In this document: piece by piece, positions 16,337-24,606 of the stretch
How positions within the stretch are numbered: the stretch's first letter is position 1
Layout of the letters: each line of letters opens with the position of its first letter
NCBI RefSeq assembly: GCF_026419855.1
Contig: NZ_JAOAKP010000001.1
Location: 1 to 64,000 of the forward strand
From: Methanothrix sp.
GTDB taxonomy: Archaea; Halobacteriota; Methanosarcinia; Methanotrichales; Methanotrichaceae
Reading direction: 5' to 3'
Length of the DNA stretch: 64,000 nucleotides
Position numbers and translations under genes: made by a program
The notes under the pieces: generated by a model
The model's input: only the letters and a program-made list of their open reading frames with translations
Database searches by the model: none
What the model was told of the DNA's origin: nothing

Positions 16337-17410
16337 TTACCTTTTTGAAGAAAAAATCTTTGTATCGATGCCCCGCTGCTCCAGGATCTCCCGGGTCCTG
16401 CCGGTTATTATCACAGGGACCCTGCCCAGCTCCTGGATGCTCCTCGATCCGGTGAGAAACATCGATATCCTGAGCTCTCTCACGAATCTCTGAAGAACTC
16501 TGACGACATCGGCGCTGCCTCTAGTCGCGGGTGCGAGCAGGGGAAGCGCTGCGCCGGCCATGAACGCGCCCAGTGCGATGCTCCTCGCCACATCGATGCC
16601 GCTCCTCACGCCCCCAGAAGATATCACCTGAGCTCCTGCGCGTGAGCACTCTATCACCGATACCGGAGTCGGTATCCCCCATTCTGCGAAGAGCATGCCG
16701 ATCTCCTTGGACTCCATATCCTCTCTGAGCTCCGCCCTGTACGCCTCAACCATCGACCAGGACGTCCCTCCGGCGCCGGCGACATCTATGATCCGGATGC
16801 CGGAATCGACGAGCACCCTCGCATCCTCGAACGGAATCCCGCAACCTGTCTCCTTGACGATTATGGGCAGCCTGAATCTCGCCTCTCTCAGAGATTCGAT
16901 AACACCTGCCGCATGCTTCTCTCCCTCTGGCTGTATCGACTCCTGGAGAAAGTTGAGATGAACAGCCACCGCATCTGCATCCACCATCTCCGCAACCCTG
17001 TCCAGGACCTCAGGTCCATATCTGCGCAGCTGAACAGCTCCTATGTTCCCCACCACAGGCACATCGGGAGCAAGCTCTCTGACAACTGAGAAGGTATCCT
17101 CAAGATCTGGGTGCTCAAGCGCAGCACGCTGTGATCCGACTCCGATCGCAATGCCGGTCTCCTGAGCCGCGATGGCGAGGTTCGCGTTGATCTCCCTCGC
17201 GTCCGGATGGCCACCCGTCATGGCGCTGATCATTAACGGCGCGGAGAGTCTCCTGTCGAGAAATGTGCATTCTGTGCTCACATCAGATTCATCGATCTCA
17301 GGCAGGGCTCTGTGCAGGAGGATCAGATCGTCAAATGCTCTGTATTTTGAGATCACCTGCTTCTCCAGGCATATCTCTATGTGCTCAAGCTTCCTGCGGA
17401 CGGTTTCCAT
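16337..17410 (-). CDS. fni: Isopentenyl-diphosphate delta-isomerase, type 2 (FMN-dependent)
   Basis: Converts isopentenyl diphosphate to dimethylallyl diphosphate, using reduced FMN. The TIM-barrel features of the family are present: SAPLMISAMTGG near residue 55, GVGSQRAALEHP near 95, KETGCGIPFEDAR, DVAGAGGTSW and the glycine-rich SSGGVRSGID. About 357 residues is normal. ATG 17410 has AGGTGG about 6 bases upstream; a GTG three codons earlier (17419) is the alternative. It overlaps the end of the isopentenyl phosphate kinase gene by 26 bases, a sign of translational coupling. Confidence 0.93.
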   Translation of the reverse strand: METVRRKLEHIEICLEKQVISKYRAFDDLILLHRALPEIDESDVSTECTFLDRRLSAPLMISAMTGGHPDAREINANLAIAAQETGIAIGVGSQRAALEHPDLEDTFSVVRELAPDVPVVGNIGAVQLRRYGPEVLDRVAEMVDADAVAVHLNFLQESIQPEGEKHAAGVIESLREARFRLPIIVKETGCGIPFEDARVLVDSGIRIIDVAGAGGTSWSMVEAYRAELREDMESKEIGMLFAEWGIPTPVSVIECSRAGAQVISSGGVRSGIDVARSIALGAFMAGAALPLLAPATRGSADVVRVLQRFVRELRISMFLTGSRSIQELGRVPVIITGRTREILEQRGIDTKIFSSKR

Positions 17411-18158
17411 GCTCTCCACCTGTGATCAGGGTGCCGAGATGCTCTCCCAGCAGCGCTCGTCTGACATTTCCGGCCACGCCTGCGTTGAAGATCCTGGAGT
17501 CTATACCGATCGCAGCAAGCTCCACAAGCTCTGCGAGCTTCCCACGCATGCCACCTGTCACATCAACTCCCTTTGCCGGATGAAGATGAGATTCGATGGA
17601 ATGCATGCTCTCAGGTGTTATGTGGCTGAGAACTTCTCCATCAATCATGACGCCATCCACATCAGCGCCCATTGCGACCATCCCGGCTCTAAGAGATCTC
17701 GCAAGATACGATACCAGCTGGTCCCCGGAGACTATGCCAGCGCCTCTGGACAGATCCATCGCGACATCGCCATGGAGCACAGGGGTCACGTTGCGCCTGA
17801 GCATCTCTGTGATCACCTCTGTGCTCATGAGATGAATCCTGCCATCCCTGAGAACCAATGAGCTCAGTGGATGCACAGGCAGCGCATCGACTCCGGCATC
17901 ATGCAGCGCCTCGACAACAATTCTATTGAGTTCAGAGACAGAGAGATGTGTTTTGAGCAGCCCCTCCACGCTGAACCTTTCAGGAAGCCCGAAGTTTCTC
18001 GCGTGAATGTGGCCGAAGGATCCAGCGCCATGCACAACTATCAGATCCTCGATCCCCGACAGCTCATGAGCAATCCTAGATATCTGGTCCAGCCTGGCGG
18101 TGGCCAGCCTGCTCTTATCCGTTATTATGCTCCCGCCCAGCTTCAGTATCTTCAGCAT
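17385..18158 (-). CDS. ipk: Isopentenyl phosphate kinase
   Basis: An amino-acid-kinase-fold enzyme that phosphorylates isopentenyl phosphate to isopentenyl diphosphate, the last step of the archaeal variant of the mevalonate route. Its N-terminus MLKILKLGGSIITDKS has the conserved kinase glycines and lysine. The motif GAGSFGH at residues 44-50 carries the His that is diagnostic for this family. The start at 18158 follows the mevalonate kinase stop codon after two bases. A longer in-frame reading would run back into mevalonate kinase and add an unlikely Cys/Arg-rich leader. Next to mvk and idi2, the pathway assignment is strong. Confidence 0.93.
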   Translation of the reverse strand: MLKILKLGGSIITDKSRLATARLDQISRIAHELSGIEDLIVVHGAGSFGHIHARNFGLPERFSVEGLLKTHLSVSELNRIVVEALHDAGVDALPVHPLSSLVLRDGRIHLMSTEVITEMLRRNVTPVLHGDVAMDLSRGAGIVSGDQLVSYLARSLRAGMVAMGADVDGVMIDGEVLSHITPESMHSIESHLHPAKGVDVTGGMRGKLAELVELAAIGIDSRIFNAGVAGNVRRALLGEHLGTLITGGEHGNRPQEA

Positions 18159-18160
18159 AA

Positions 18161-19123
18161 TTATTCTACAGCAACACCGCCGCATCCGGTTTTGACCGCA
18201 AATGCCCTGCCCCTCGCCTGGGATATCGCGGTGATTGTTTTCGAGGTCTCACCCTCTCTTGGAAGGGCTATCATGCAGCCACCTCCACCGGCACCCGTCA
18301 GCTTTGCTCCCAGCGCCATTCCAGCGCCCCGCGCAGCGTAGACGAGCTCGCTCAGCTCCCTCGTCCCCACCCCGATCGCCTCAAGGAGACCATGATTTAT
18401 GTTCATGAGCCTCCCCAGCTCATCGAGCTCCAGGTTCTTTATGCACATCACAGCCCTTCTGGATATCACGCCTATGGCCTTGAATATCGGGTCAACGATC
18501 TCCGGATACCTCGACTTAAGCTCCTGTACCCGCGCGACCTCTGCTCTTGTATCGTGTGGAACTGATGTGCAGCCAACAACAAGATCCAGCGGAGGCAGAT
18601 CAAGTGGCGTGACACCATCTGAGATCTGTATGTATCCGCCGTATGCAGCAAGCGCTGTGTCCATCGGGCTCCCCAGGCCCCTCTGGACCGCCTTCTCGAT
18701 CCTGTGGGCCTCCGATGCGATGCTCCTTACATCCATAGCGATGCCCATGTGGTGGCTCAGAGCGGCCAGCGTCGCAACGACTATCGCAGCAGAGGAGCCG
18801 AGACCTGATGCCACAGGTATATCAGAAGAGACCGTGATCCTCACATCTCTAGCACCAAGCGTCTTCACGACAGCAGATACATACCTGGCAGCAGCGGCAG
18901 CCTCCTCGGAGCTTCCGAGAGATACGACCCTGCCATCAGAATCGATCGAGAATCCGGAGAGCCTAAGCCCCAGTCCCCGTACGTCGATCTCCGTCCTTCC
19001 GGGGAGATCCTCAACAGAGACCCTGGCGCGCAGATCTATCGCAGTGCCCAGCGCGGGAGCGCCTGATACAACAGCATGCTCCCCGAAGAGTATGACCTTT
19101 CCGGGGGCGGATGCCGCTGTCAT
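18161..19123 (-). CDS. mvk: Mevalonate kinase
   Basis: A GHMP-family kinase that makes mevalonate 5-phosphate from mevalonate and ATP. The N-terminal APGKVILFGEHAVVSGAPAL and the phosphate-binding motif PVASGLGSSAA (residues 103-113) are both typical, as is the C-terminal LTGAGGGGCMIAL. The 320 residues match archaeal enzymes. It lies seven bases after the MEMO-family gene and two bases before ipk. Grouping with ipk, idi2 and idsA makes an isoprenoid precursor block for membrane lipids. Confidence 0.95.
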   Translation of the reverse strand: MTAASAPGKVILFGEHAVVSGAPALGTAIDLRARVSVEDLPGRTEIDVRGLGLRLSGFSIDSDGRVVSLGSSEEAAAAARYVSAVVKTLGARDVRITVSSDIPVASGLGSSAAIVVATLAALSHHMGIAMDVRSIASEAHRIEKAVQRGLGSPMDTALAAYGGYIQISDGVTPLDLPPLDLVVGCTSVPHDTRAEVARVQELKSRYPEIVDPIFKAIGVISRRAVMCIKNLELDELGRLMNINHGLLEAIGVGTRELSELVYAARGAGMALGAKLTGAGGGGCMIALPREGETSKTITAISQARGRAFAVKTGCGGVAVE

Positions 19124-19130
19124 ACTCCTC

Positions 19131-19940
19131 CTAGGTGAATATCACAGCCCCATAACCCACAACCTGGCCGCGGTCACCTGTCACATCTCCACTGGTCGCA
19201 TAGCGCAGAAGCTTCCCCATGCTCGCGCCCAGACGCCTGGAGGCTGTTATCGTCGCTGCCATGGGCCCGTAGCCGCAAACACCATGTCCATAATACCTGG
19301 AATCGAGCATCTCAATCTTTGAATACAGACCATCGATGTCCATTCGTATTACTGACTCCAGTATCGATGTATCCAGCTGCCTCGCGGTCTCATGTCTGAG
19401 ATAATGCGTGAGATCGCTGGACGCTATCACAGTGCAGCTCCTCCCGAGCCGCATGACCGCTTCCGCCACAGCCTCACCGACCTCGATTGCTGTTTCCTGA
19501 TCCTGCATGCCCATGCAGATCGGAAGTATCCTGAAGCCCGAGAAGCACCTCTGGAGAAACGGCAGCTGAACCTCTATCGAGTGCTCCTCCATGTGTGCCA
19601 TTTCATCAGGCGCAACTATTGACCCCTCAAGGGCATCGGCGAGCTCAAGATCCACGGGAACACTGCCCAGCGGGGTTCTCCAGGTCTCTCTGCTCACGGC
19701 CACAGGTAGCCCGAGGCCTGTGTGGTTCGGGCCTATCAGGACATACGTCTCACGCTCTGGAAGCCTCGCGTACACCTCGGCTGCAACAGAGCCTGAGTAG
19801 ATGTAGCCGGCATGTGGCACCACTGCGCCGATAACTGGCATGGGCTCGCGCTTCAGCCCGCGAAATGCAGAGCTGAGCTCTGCGAGCAGCGCCTCGGCCC
19901 TTGCCGGGTAGAACATACCGGCAGCAGCTGGTGATCTCAT
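19131..19940 (-). CDS. MEMO1-family protein (AmmeMemoRadiSam system protein B)
   Basis: The product of 269 residues has the family's dioxygenase-like fold signatures: AVVPHAGYIYSGSVAAEVYA, LIGPNHTGLG, ASSDLTHYL and the C-terminal GYGAVIF. His residues in the first two motifs would line the putative active site. The biochemical role of archaeal MEMO proteins is not established. It is commonly found between rps2 and mevalonate kinase in euryarchaeal genomes, exactly as here. It begins three bases after rps2, so it is clearly part of the same transcript. Confidence 0.9.
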   Translation of the reverse strand: MRSPAAAGMFYPARAEALLAELSSAFRGLKREPMPVIGAVVPHAGYIYSGSVAAEVYARLPERETYVLIGPNHTGLGLPVAVSRETWRTPLGSVPVDLELADALEGSIVAPDEMAHMEEHSIEVQLPFLQRCFSGFRILPICMGMQDQETAIEVGEAVAEAVMRLGRSCTVIASSDLTHYLRHETARQLDTSILESVIRMDIDGLYSKIEMLDSRYYGHGVCGYGPMAATITASRRLGASMGKLLRYATSGDVTGDRGQVVGYGAVIFT

Positions 19941-19942
19941 CT

Positions 19943-20563
19943 CTAGAACTCCATCTCGAAGTCCGATACGGTGTACTTGAACCTGTCCTCCTCGCCGCGC
20001 TCGCGCAGGACCTGCCTCGCAAGGAGCCAGTAGATCAGCGTCAGCGCCTTCCTGCCCTTGTTGTTTGTGGGTATCACCAGATCAACATTTGATGTCATGT
20101 TGTTGGTGTCGCAGAGCGCTACCACAGGTATGCCGATATCCACAGCTTCCTTGACAGCCTGACCATCACCGGCCGGATCTGTTACTAAAAGCACATCGGG
20201 CTCTATATACCCCGCGAACGATGGATTTGTCAGAGTATTCGGTATAAACCTCCCGACGTTCGCCCTGGCACCTACAGCCTTCGCGAACATTGTGGCGGGC
20301 CTCTGGCCGTACTGCCTGGCAGAGACGACAAGTATCTTCGAGGGCTCATAGTTCGCCAGAAACTTTCCTGCAAGCCTTATTCTCTTGTCTGTCGCCTGAA
20401 CATCAAGAACGTAAAGACCATCTGTTCTGACCCTGTAGATGTACTTCATCATGTCTCTGGTCTTCTGCTGCGTTCCGATGTGAACACCAGCAGCAAGATA
20501 CTCGTCTATGGGGATCAGGGTCTCATAATCGCCCTCGACGGTTATCACCTCTTCTTCAACCAA
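19943..20563 (-). CDS. rps2: 30S ribosomal protein S2
   Basis: A small-subunit ribosomal protein of 206 residues. Recognisable stretches are [66 protein letters not shown] and [30 protein letters not shown]. The archaeal version has a short acidic N-terminus as here. It lies nine bases after rpoK in the ribosomal/RNA polymerase part of the cluster. In many archaea the enolase gene lies between rpoK and rps2; it is missing here. Confidence 0.97.
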   Translation of the reverse strand: MVEEEVITVEGDYETLIPIDEYLAAGVHIGTQQKTRDMMKYIYRVRTDGLYVLDVQATDKRIRLAGKFLANYEPSKILVVSARQYGQRPATMFAKAVGARANVGRFIPNTLTNPSFAGYIEPDVLLVTDPAGDGQAVKEAVDIGIPVVALCDTNNMTSNVDLVIPTNNKGRKALTLIYWLLARQVLRERGEEDRFKYTVSDFEMEF

Positions 20564-20572
20564 TCAATTCAC

Positions 20573-20755
20573 CTACCTTTTGCGATCACGTTTAACGGTT
20601 ATGGGTATAACACCCAACCTCATCTCTTCAAGAGCTATTTCGAGAGGGTCTATGGATTCCGTCCTTATTAACACTGGGGCTCCCATGAAAATCTGCAGAG
20701 CACGTGCTCCCACTATCCTGGCTCGCTCAAATCGAGTATATTTCTCGCCCTTCAA
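20573..20755 (-). CDS. rpoK: DNA-directed RNA polymerase subunit K
   Basis: A 60-residue homologue of eukaryotic RPB6 and bacterial omega. The sequence [23 protein letters not shown] followed by [18 protein letters not shown] covers the conserved core. It helps hold the largest polymerase subunit together. The gene lies between tRNA-Pro and rps2 on the same strand. Length and composition are normal for archaea. Confidence 0.96.
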   Translation of the reverse strand: MKGEKYTRFERARIVGARALQIFMGAPVLIRTESIDPLEIALEEMRLGVIPITVKRDRKR

Positions 20756-20782
20756 ATAGCCACCTCAAAAGGAAGAGTATGA

Positions 20783-20857
20783 TGGGGTTGCTGAGATTCG
20801 AACTCAGGTCACAGCGTCCCGAACGCTGTAGGATGGACCAGGCTACCCTACAACCCC
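20783..20857 (-). tRNA. tRNA-Pro (anticodon CGG)
   Basis: On the minus strand the acceptor stem GGGGTTG pairs with CAACCCC and the discriminator is A. The anticodon arm is CAGCG-TTCGGGA-CGCTG, giving anticodon CGG for proline codon CCG. The T-loop is TTCGAAT. It has 75 nt with no intron and no encoded CCA. It is embedded between rpoN and rpoK in the same orientation, so it may be processed out of the long ribosomal-protein transcript. Confidence 0.95.
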
Positions 20858-20865
20858 CTTTATCT

Positions 20866-21051
20866 CTACTGGTACCTGCGGAGCATATCCACGACCTCGA
20901 CGTGGGAGAGAAGCATCCGCCTGCAGCAGTACCTCTCTATCCCAAGGTCGTCCATCACCTTTCCAGGTGGTTCGGATTTGATCCGCTCCCTGTACTCTTC
21001 CCACACGCTGGAGATGACCTTCCCACAGGAGAAGCATCTTACCGGGATCAA
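20866..21051 (-). CDS. rpoN: DNA-directed RNA polymerase subunit N
   Basis: A 61-residue homologue of RPB10. The zinc-binding residues are visible as [11 protein letters not shown] at the N-terminus and the paired cysteines in [14 protein letters not shown], the invariant family signature. It lies six bases after rps9 and just before tRNA-Pro. Despite the shared symbol it is not related to bacterial sigma-54. Confidence 0.97.
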   Translation of the reverse strand: MIPVRCFSCGKVISSVWEEYRERIKSEPPGKVMDDLGIERYCCRRMLLSHVEVVDMLRRYQ

Positions 21052-21057
21052 GGCACC

Positions 21058-21456
21058 TCACCTGTAGGACTTCTGGTACTTCGCTCTGGCGCCAAGTCCG
21101 CCAAACTTCTTCTTCTCCTTCTGTCTGTGATCGCTTACAAGAAGGTTTCTGTCGTACTCGGCATATGCCTCCTTCAGAGCGGCATCACCAGTCCACTCAA
21201 TTATGCCCCTGGCCAGGGCTGTCCTGACGGCATCCGCCTGACCCATGACACCACCGCCCCTCACCGAGACGTCGACATCAACGCTCGAAAACGCCTCTGT
21301 CGCCATGATTATCGGCTCCATCATCTTCAGCCGGGCCAGGGCAGGCTCGACGATCTCGAGCGGCACATTGTTAATGCGGATTCTGCCCCTGCCCTCCTTG
21401 AATGTCGCCCTGGCGATCGCAGTCTTCTTCTTTCCTGAGGAGTTGACCACCTTCAT
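21058..21456 (-). CDS. rps9: 30S ribosomal protein S9
   Basis: A 132-residue small-subunit protein. It has the N-terminal [22 protein letters not shown] and ends in [11 protein letters not shown], the positively charged C-terminal tail that reaches the P-site tRNA. The internal [19 protein letters not shown] is also conserved. It lies 11 bases after rpl13 in the usual archaeal order L18e-L13-S9-RpoN. Confidence 0.97.
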   Translation of the reverse strand: MKVVNSSGKKKTAIARATFKEGRGRIRINNVPLEIVEPALARLKMMEPIIMATEAFSSVDVDVSVRGGGVMGQADAVRTALARGIIEWTGDAALKEAYAEYDRNLLVSDHRQKEKKKFGGLGARAKYQKSYR

Positions 21457-21467
21457 GAAGATCCTCC

Positions 21468-21878
21468 CTAGAACTTAGAGCCGAGCATCCTGCTCAGCTC
21501 GCCAAGCTCAATGTAGCTTGTGGTTCGCTTCACCTTGGCTCCATCCGGCTGCTCAAAGGCCATGCCGCTCAGGTCTGGAGGTACGCCCACGTAGACCCTG
21601 AGGCGAGCCATCGCCTCTCTACCCCTGCTGGTCTTGTAGGGAAGCATGCCCCTCACAGTCCTTTTCAGGATGCGATCAGGGCGCTTCGGGAAGTACGGCC
21701 CCTTCTCACGGGTGCCCTTCTCCAGCATCTCGCGATACTCGCGGAGGACCGACTCCTTACTTCCGGAGATTATGGCCTTCTCAGCGTTTACTATCCTTAC
21801 CTCCTCCCCCTGGAGAAGACACTTCGCGGTTATGCTGGCCAGACGGCCCATAACCAGACCGGTCGCATCGAAGATCAT
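21468..21878 (-). CDS. rpl13: 50S ribosomal protein L13
   Basis: A 136-residue large-subunit protein. The archaeal signature is [19 protein letters not shown], then [25 protein letters not shown]. The start at 21878 is set by a good ribosome-binding site (GAGGTGA, about 5 bases upstream) and by family length. An upstream in-frame ATG would add 24 residues translated from rpl18e sequence. It follows rpl18e by five bases. Confidence 0.96.
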   Translation of the reverse strand: MIFDATGLVMGRLASITAKCLLQGEEVRIVNAEKAIISGSKESVLREYREMLEKGTREKGPYFPKRPDRILKRTVRGMLPYKTSRGREAMARLRVYVGVPPDLSGMAFEQPDGAKVKRTTSYIELGELSRMLGSKF

Positions 21879-21883
21879 CGCAC

Positions 21884-22246
21884 TCACCTCAGAATCTTTA
21901 TGCCAGTCCCCTTCGGATGGAGCTTTATGAGCTCCTCTATCTTCATGCATCTTCCACCCGCGGATACTATCTTCGACGCTGCCTGCTCGCTGAAACCAAG
22001 CGCCGCAACTGTTACCCTGTGATCTATCTCTCCGGCCCCAAGGACCTTTCCAGCGACCAGCACCGTGTCATCATCTCCAGTGTACCTGTTGATCTTGCTC
22101 AGGTTGACCGCGGCGTAGTTTCGCCTCGGCTTCTCAAGCCTCTCGGCCACATCACGCCAGATAGCGGCCTTGCTCTCACGTGAGGCAGCCTTGAGATCGC
22201 TGATGAGACGGACCAGTCTCGGGTTAGTTTTCTTGATAATCTTCAT
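21884..22246 (-). CDS. rpl18e: 50S ribosomal protein L18e
   Basis: A 120-residue archaeal/eukaryotic-type L18 protein, recognised by [35 protein letters not shown] and by the C-terminal [21 protein letters not shown] 22246 has GGAGGAT at ideal spacing. It is the first gene of the long minus-strand cluster. In most archaea it follows rpoD and the S13-S4-S11 genes; these are absent here, and a TATA-like box lies upstream instead. Confidence 0.95.
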   Translation of the reverse strand: MKIIKKTNPRLVRLISDLKAASRESKAAIWRDVAERLEKPRRNYAAVNLSKINRYTGDDDTVLVAGKVLGAGEIDHRVTVAALGFSEQAASKIVSAGGRCMKIEELIKLHPKGTGIKILR

Positions 22247-22366
22247 CCAAATCCTCCGCAAGGCCTCGCTAGAGACCGACTCACGCGCACAGCGCGTTCG
22301 AACATCAGTTCATGCGCCAAGGGCCACCCGACCCTCATGCGGATATCACTCTCGAACAATCCGCCA

Positions 22367-22376
22367 GTATATAAGG
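22367..22376 (-). promoter_or_regulatory. TATA-like box for the rpl18e cluster
   Basis: Reading on the minus strand, CTTATATACT is a good archaeal TATA box. Transcription would start about 25 bases downstream, near 22345, giving a leader of roughly 100 bases before rpl18e. No other gene lies between this box and rpl18e, so it is the likely promoter of the ribosomal/isoprenoid cluster. Confidence 0.6.
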
Positions 22377-22628
22377 GTTTTCACGCCACTTTGAGTTCAT
22401 GCGGCATTATGTTGCATGCACGCTGATTCTGATAGCCCATTCAGTGATTCGAACACATGACGTGATGCCGCTTTGATACATCACCCCAGAATCTCCAAGC
22501 TGAGACTCATGAGCTGCATGCTGCTTATCTCAAGGAATCGATTACGCAATCCAGCAATCGACTGCAGTGCATCTGCTGCCACTTATGTGTCGAATGCATC
22601 TGGTATTTCGAGGCAAGTTCAGTAAGAT
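22377..22628. other. Gene-free stretch with fragments of dispersed repeats
   Basis: No convincing open reading frame is seen. The block GCATTATGTTGCATGC (22403-22418) also occurs inside MITE-like family B. The stretch from about 22428 to 22457 (GATAGCCCATTCAGTGATTC and on) resembles sequences near 57308-57340 and 34400-34430. It is probably decayed repeat material between the two divergent transcription units. Confidence 0.4.
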
Positions 22629-22970
22629 CTATATCGGCAGACCGGTCTGCTGCTTCTCCCCTATCTCCACAGGACAGAGCTCCTCTCCACGCGCTTTCTT
22701 GCATATCTCGCATATCCTCTCTATGAGGTCAACAGCGCATCCGTTCATAAGATCCTCCGCAAGCCTGGCTATCTCCTTCCTGATGTCATCTCTGAACACT
22801 ATGTTATAGCCTCTCTTTCCGGAGACATACTGCGAGACTGCCGCAGGTGTGACATCCATCAGCCGTGATACCTCTCTCTGGGACACCCCTCTCCTTACCA
22901 GCTCCTGTGCTATCGTGGCCCGTATTCCAGGGAGAACCTCCCACACAATCTCCTCGCATGGTGATCTCAT
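22629..22970 (-). CDS. Small HTH transcriptional regulator (XRE-like, archaeal)
   Basis: The product of 113 residues contains a clear helix-turn-helix (ELVRRGVSQREVSRLMDVTPAAVSQYVSGKRGY, about residues 25-57). The C-terminal part is Cys-containing (RICEICKKARGEELCPVE), possibly a small metal-binding or redox module. This arrangement is found in short archaeal regulators of unknown targets. The start at 22970 is chosen for family fit; an upstream in-frame ATG at 23054 would run into the divergent gene. It is transcribed divergently from the membrane protein at 23057, a candidate target. Confidence 0.75.
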   Translation of the reverse strand: MRSPCEEIVWEVLPGIRATIAQELVRRGVSQREVSRLMDVTPAAVSQYVSGKRGYNIVFRDDIRKEIARLAEDLMNGCAVDLIERICEICKKARGEELCPVEIGEKQQTGLPI

Positions 22971-23056
22971 ATCATCAGAACCTTTATCATGACGATGGTT
23001 CCACTGAGTGACCTCTGGCAGATAAACGTTCGCCAGATGGAGTGCTGCGAGCATTT

Positions 23057-24106
23057 ATGGACTTGAGGCCGTCATCGCTGGTCCCAAAGCATCTCATAAG
23101 AAGCGCGGAGGCAGATAAACGGCTCGAGCTCTTCATGGTAACCTCTGTGGCGACCATCTTATGCATAAGGTTCATCCTGCATGCCACCGGCTATCCGCAG
23201 CTCGCAATACGCGGACTTCACATAGCACATGTGCTCCTCGGCGGAGCCCTGATGATCCTCTCGATTGTTATACTTCTTGCATTCATAGACAGATACTCCT
23301 CGGATCTCGCTGCTGTTATCGGCGGAATCGGTTTCGGCGCGTTCATAGATGAGCTCGGGAAGTTCGTGACGATGGACAATAACTATTTCTTCCAGCCAAC
23401 TGTGGCGCTGATCTACATAACATTCGTGCTCTTGTACATCTTATTCCAGATGATAAATGGTGAGCAGCTGACGCACGAGGAGCGTCTTTTAAACGCCCTC
23501 GAGCTGGTCAAGGATGCGGTCATCAAAGATCTCGATATCCAGGAGAGAAAGAGGGCGCTTGAGCTCCTCGACGGGTGCGACCCGCATGATCCCCTGGTCA
23601 GGGTGTTCAAGGATATGCTGGCAGGGATGGAGTGCATCCCGGCGCCAGATCCCGGAATTTATACAAGATGCAGGGAGGGGGCGAGGAGTGTTTACCACTG
23701 GCTTGTCAGCAGAAGGTGGTTCGTGAATGCGGTAATCGCGTTATTCATCATACAGTCTGTAGTGACCCTGTTCGAGGCCACACTGCTGGTCGTGATCGAG
23801 CTGGCAGACTCTTTTCTGCATCTCAGGCTGATATCCATCAGCATGGCCAGCTGGCTTGAGATCCTGGCTGCCACAATATCATCCATCCTGGTGCTATCTG
23901 GCGTGCTCATGATCAGACGCAATCGTCTGGCAGCATACTACAGATTCAAGAACGCCATGCTGGTCCAGATACTTTTGGTACAGACGTTCGCTTTCTACAG
24001 GGACCAGCTCTCCGCGCTCGCCGCTCTCGGCATCAATATTATCATATTTCTGACACTGAGATACATGATCGCCCAGGAATCGTCAAATGATCGTGAGATA
24101 TGCTGA
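23057..24106 (+). CDS. Multi-pass membrane protein of unknown function
   Basis: The product of about 349 residues has two membrane blocks. The first has about four hydrophobic helices (VTSVATILCIRFIL, VLLGGALMILSIVILLAF, AAVIGGIGFGAFIDEL, VALIYITFVLLYILF). A soluble charged loop of about 90 residues follows, then a second block of about four helices (AVIALFIIQSVVTLF, WLEILAATISSILVL and others). No catalytic motif is recognised. The start is uncertain: GTG 23042 would add five residues. It lies head-to-head with the small HTH regulator; the divergent layout suggests a functional link, but nothing more can be said. Confidence 0.65.
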   Translation: MDLRPSSLVPKHLIRSAEADKRLELFMVTSVATILCIRFILHATGYPQLAIRGLHIAHVLLGGALMILSIVILLAFIDRYSSDLAAVIGGIGFGAFIDELGKFVTMDNNYFFQPTVALIYITFVLLYILFQMINGEQLTHEERLLNALELVKDAVIKDLDIQERKRALELLDGCDPHDPLVRVFKDMLAGMECIPAPDPGIYTRCREGARSVYHWLVSRRWFVNAVIALFIIQSVVTLFEATLLVVIELADSFLHLRLISISMASWLEILAATISSILVLSGVLMIRRNRLAAYYRFKNAMLVQILLVQTFAFYRDQLSALAALGINIIIFLTLRYMIAQESSNDREIC

Positions 24107-24116
24107 GATCGCTCAG

Positions 24117-24521
24117 CTAAAGCGGCCCGTCTCTCCAGCTCCACCTCTCGATTTTATACGCGACCGCCTCTGCTCTCGCGCCTCCTCTTCTGACTGTGAG
24201 CTCTATCCCATACCTTCTCCTGAGCTCCTCCCGCGCGAGATCTAGGACATCTCCAAGAGCGGGTCGCGCATTCGGGATTCCGGCAGTCTCAGCTGCACTT
24301 CTTAACATCTCAATCAGCCTCTCCTCTGCCAGAACAACCTGCACCACAACGCTCCTGCTCCGCTCATCCTCCTCGACAAAGATCTCCTCCCCCTCAAACT
24401 GGAAGACCTCGCCGGGCTGCATTCTCGATACCCTCGCGCGGAGCGCAGCACGCACCAGCAAAGGGAAGAGAGGGTGATCTGAAAGCGCCCTCGCGCACTC
24501 CAGGCGCGGGTCAGCGGGCAC
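24117..24521 (-). CDS. Conserved-looking protein of unknown function
   Basis: The product of 134 residues is charged and mostly helical, rich in Arg, Glu and Ala (PRLECARALSDHPLFPLLVRAALRARV, then GEVFQFEGEEIFVEEDERSRSVVVQVVLAEERLIEMLRSAAE). No signal peptide, membrane helix or known motif is seen. The coding pattern and base composition match the neighbours, so it is probably real. It ends ten bases from the convergent membrane protein gene. Confidence 0.55.
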   Translation of the reverse strand: MPADPRLECARALSDHPLFPLLVRAALRARVSRMQPGEVFQFEGEEIFVEEDERSRSVVVQVVLAEERLIEMLRSAAETAGIPNARPALGDVLDLAREELRRRYGIELTVRRGGARAEAVAYKIERWSWRDGPL

Positions 24522-24606
24522 TCAAGACCCCCCGTGCGTCGCCACTTCGACGACCCTGCTCCTTGCAGCCATCAGCATCACTTCTTGTTTTGGAGGTGAT
24601 AACATA

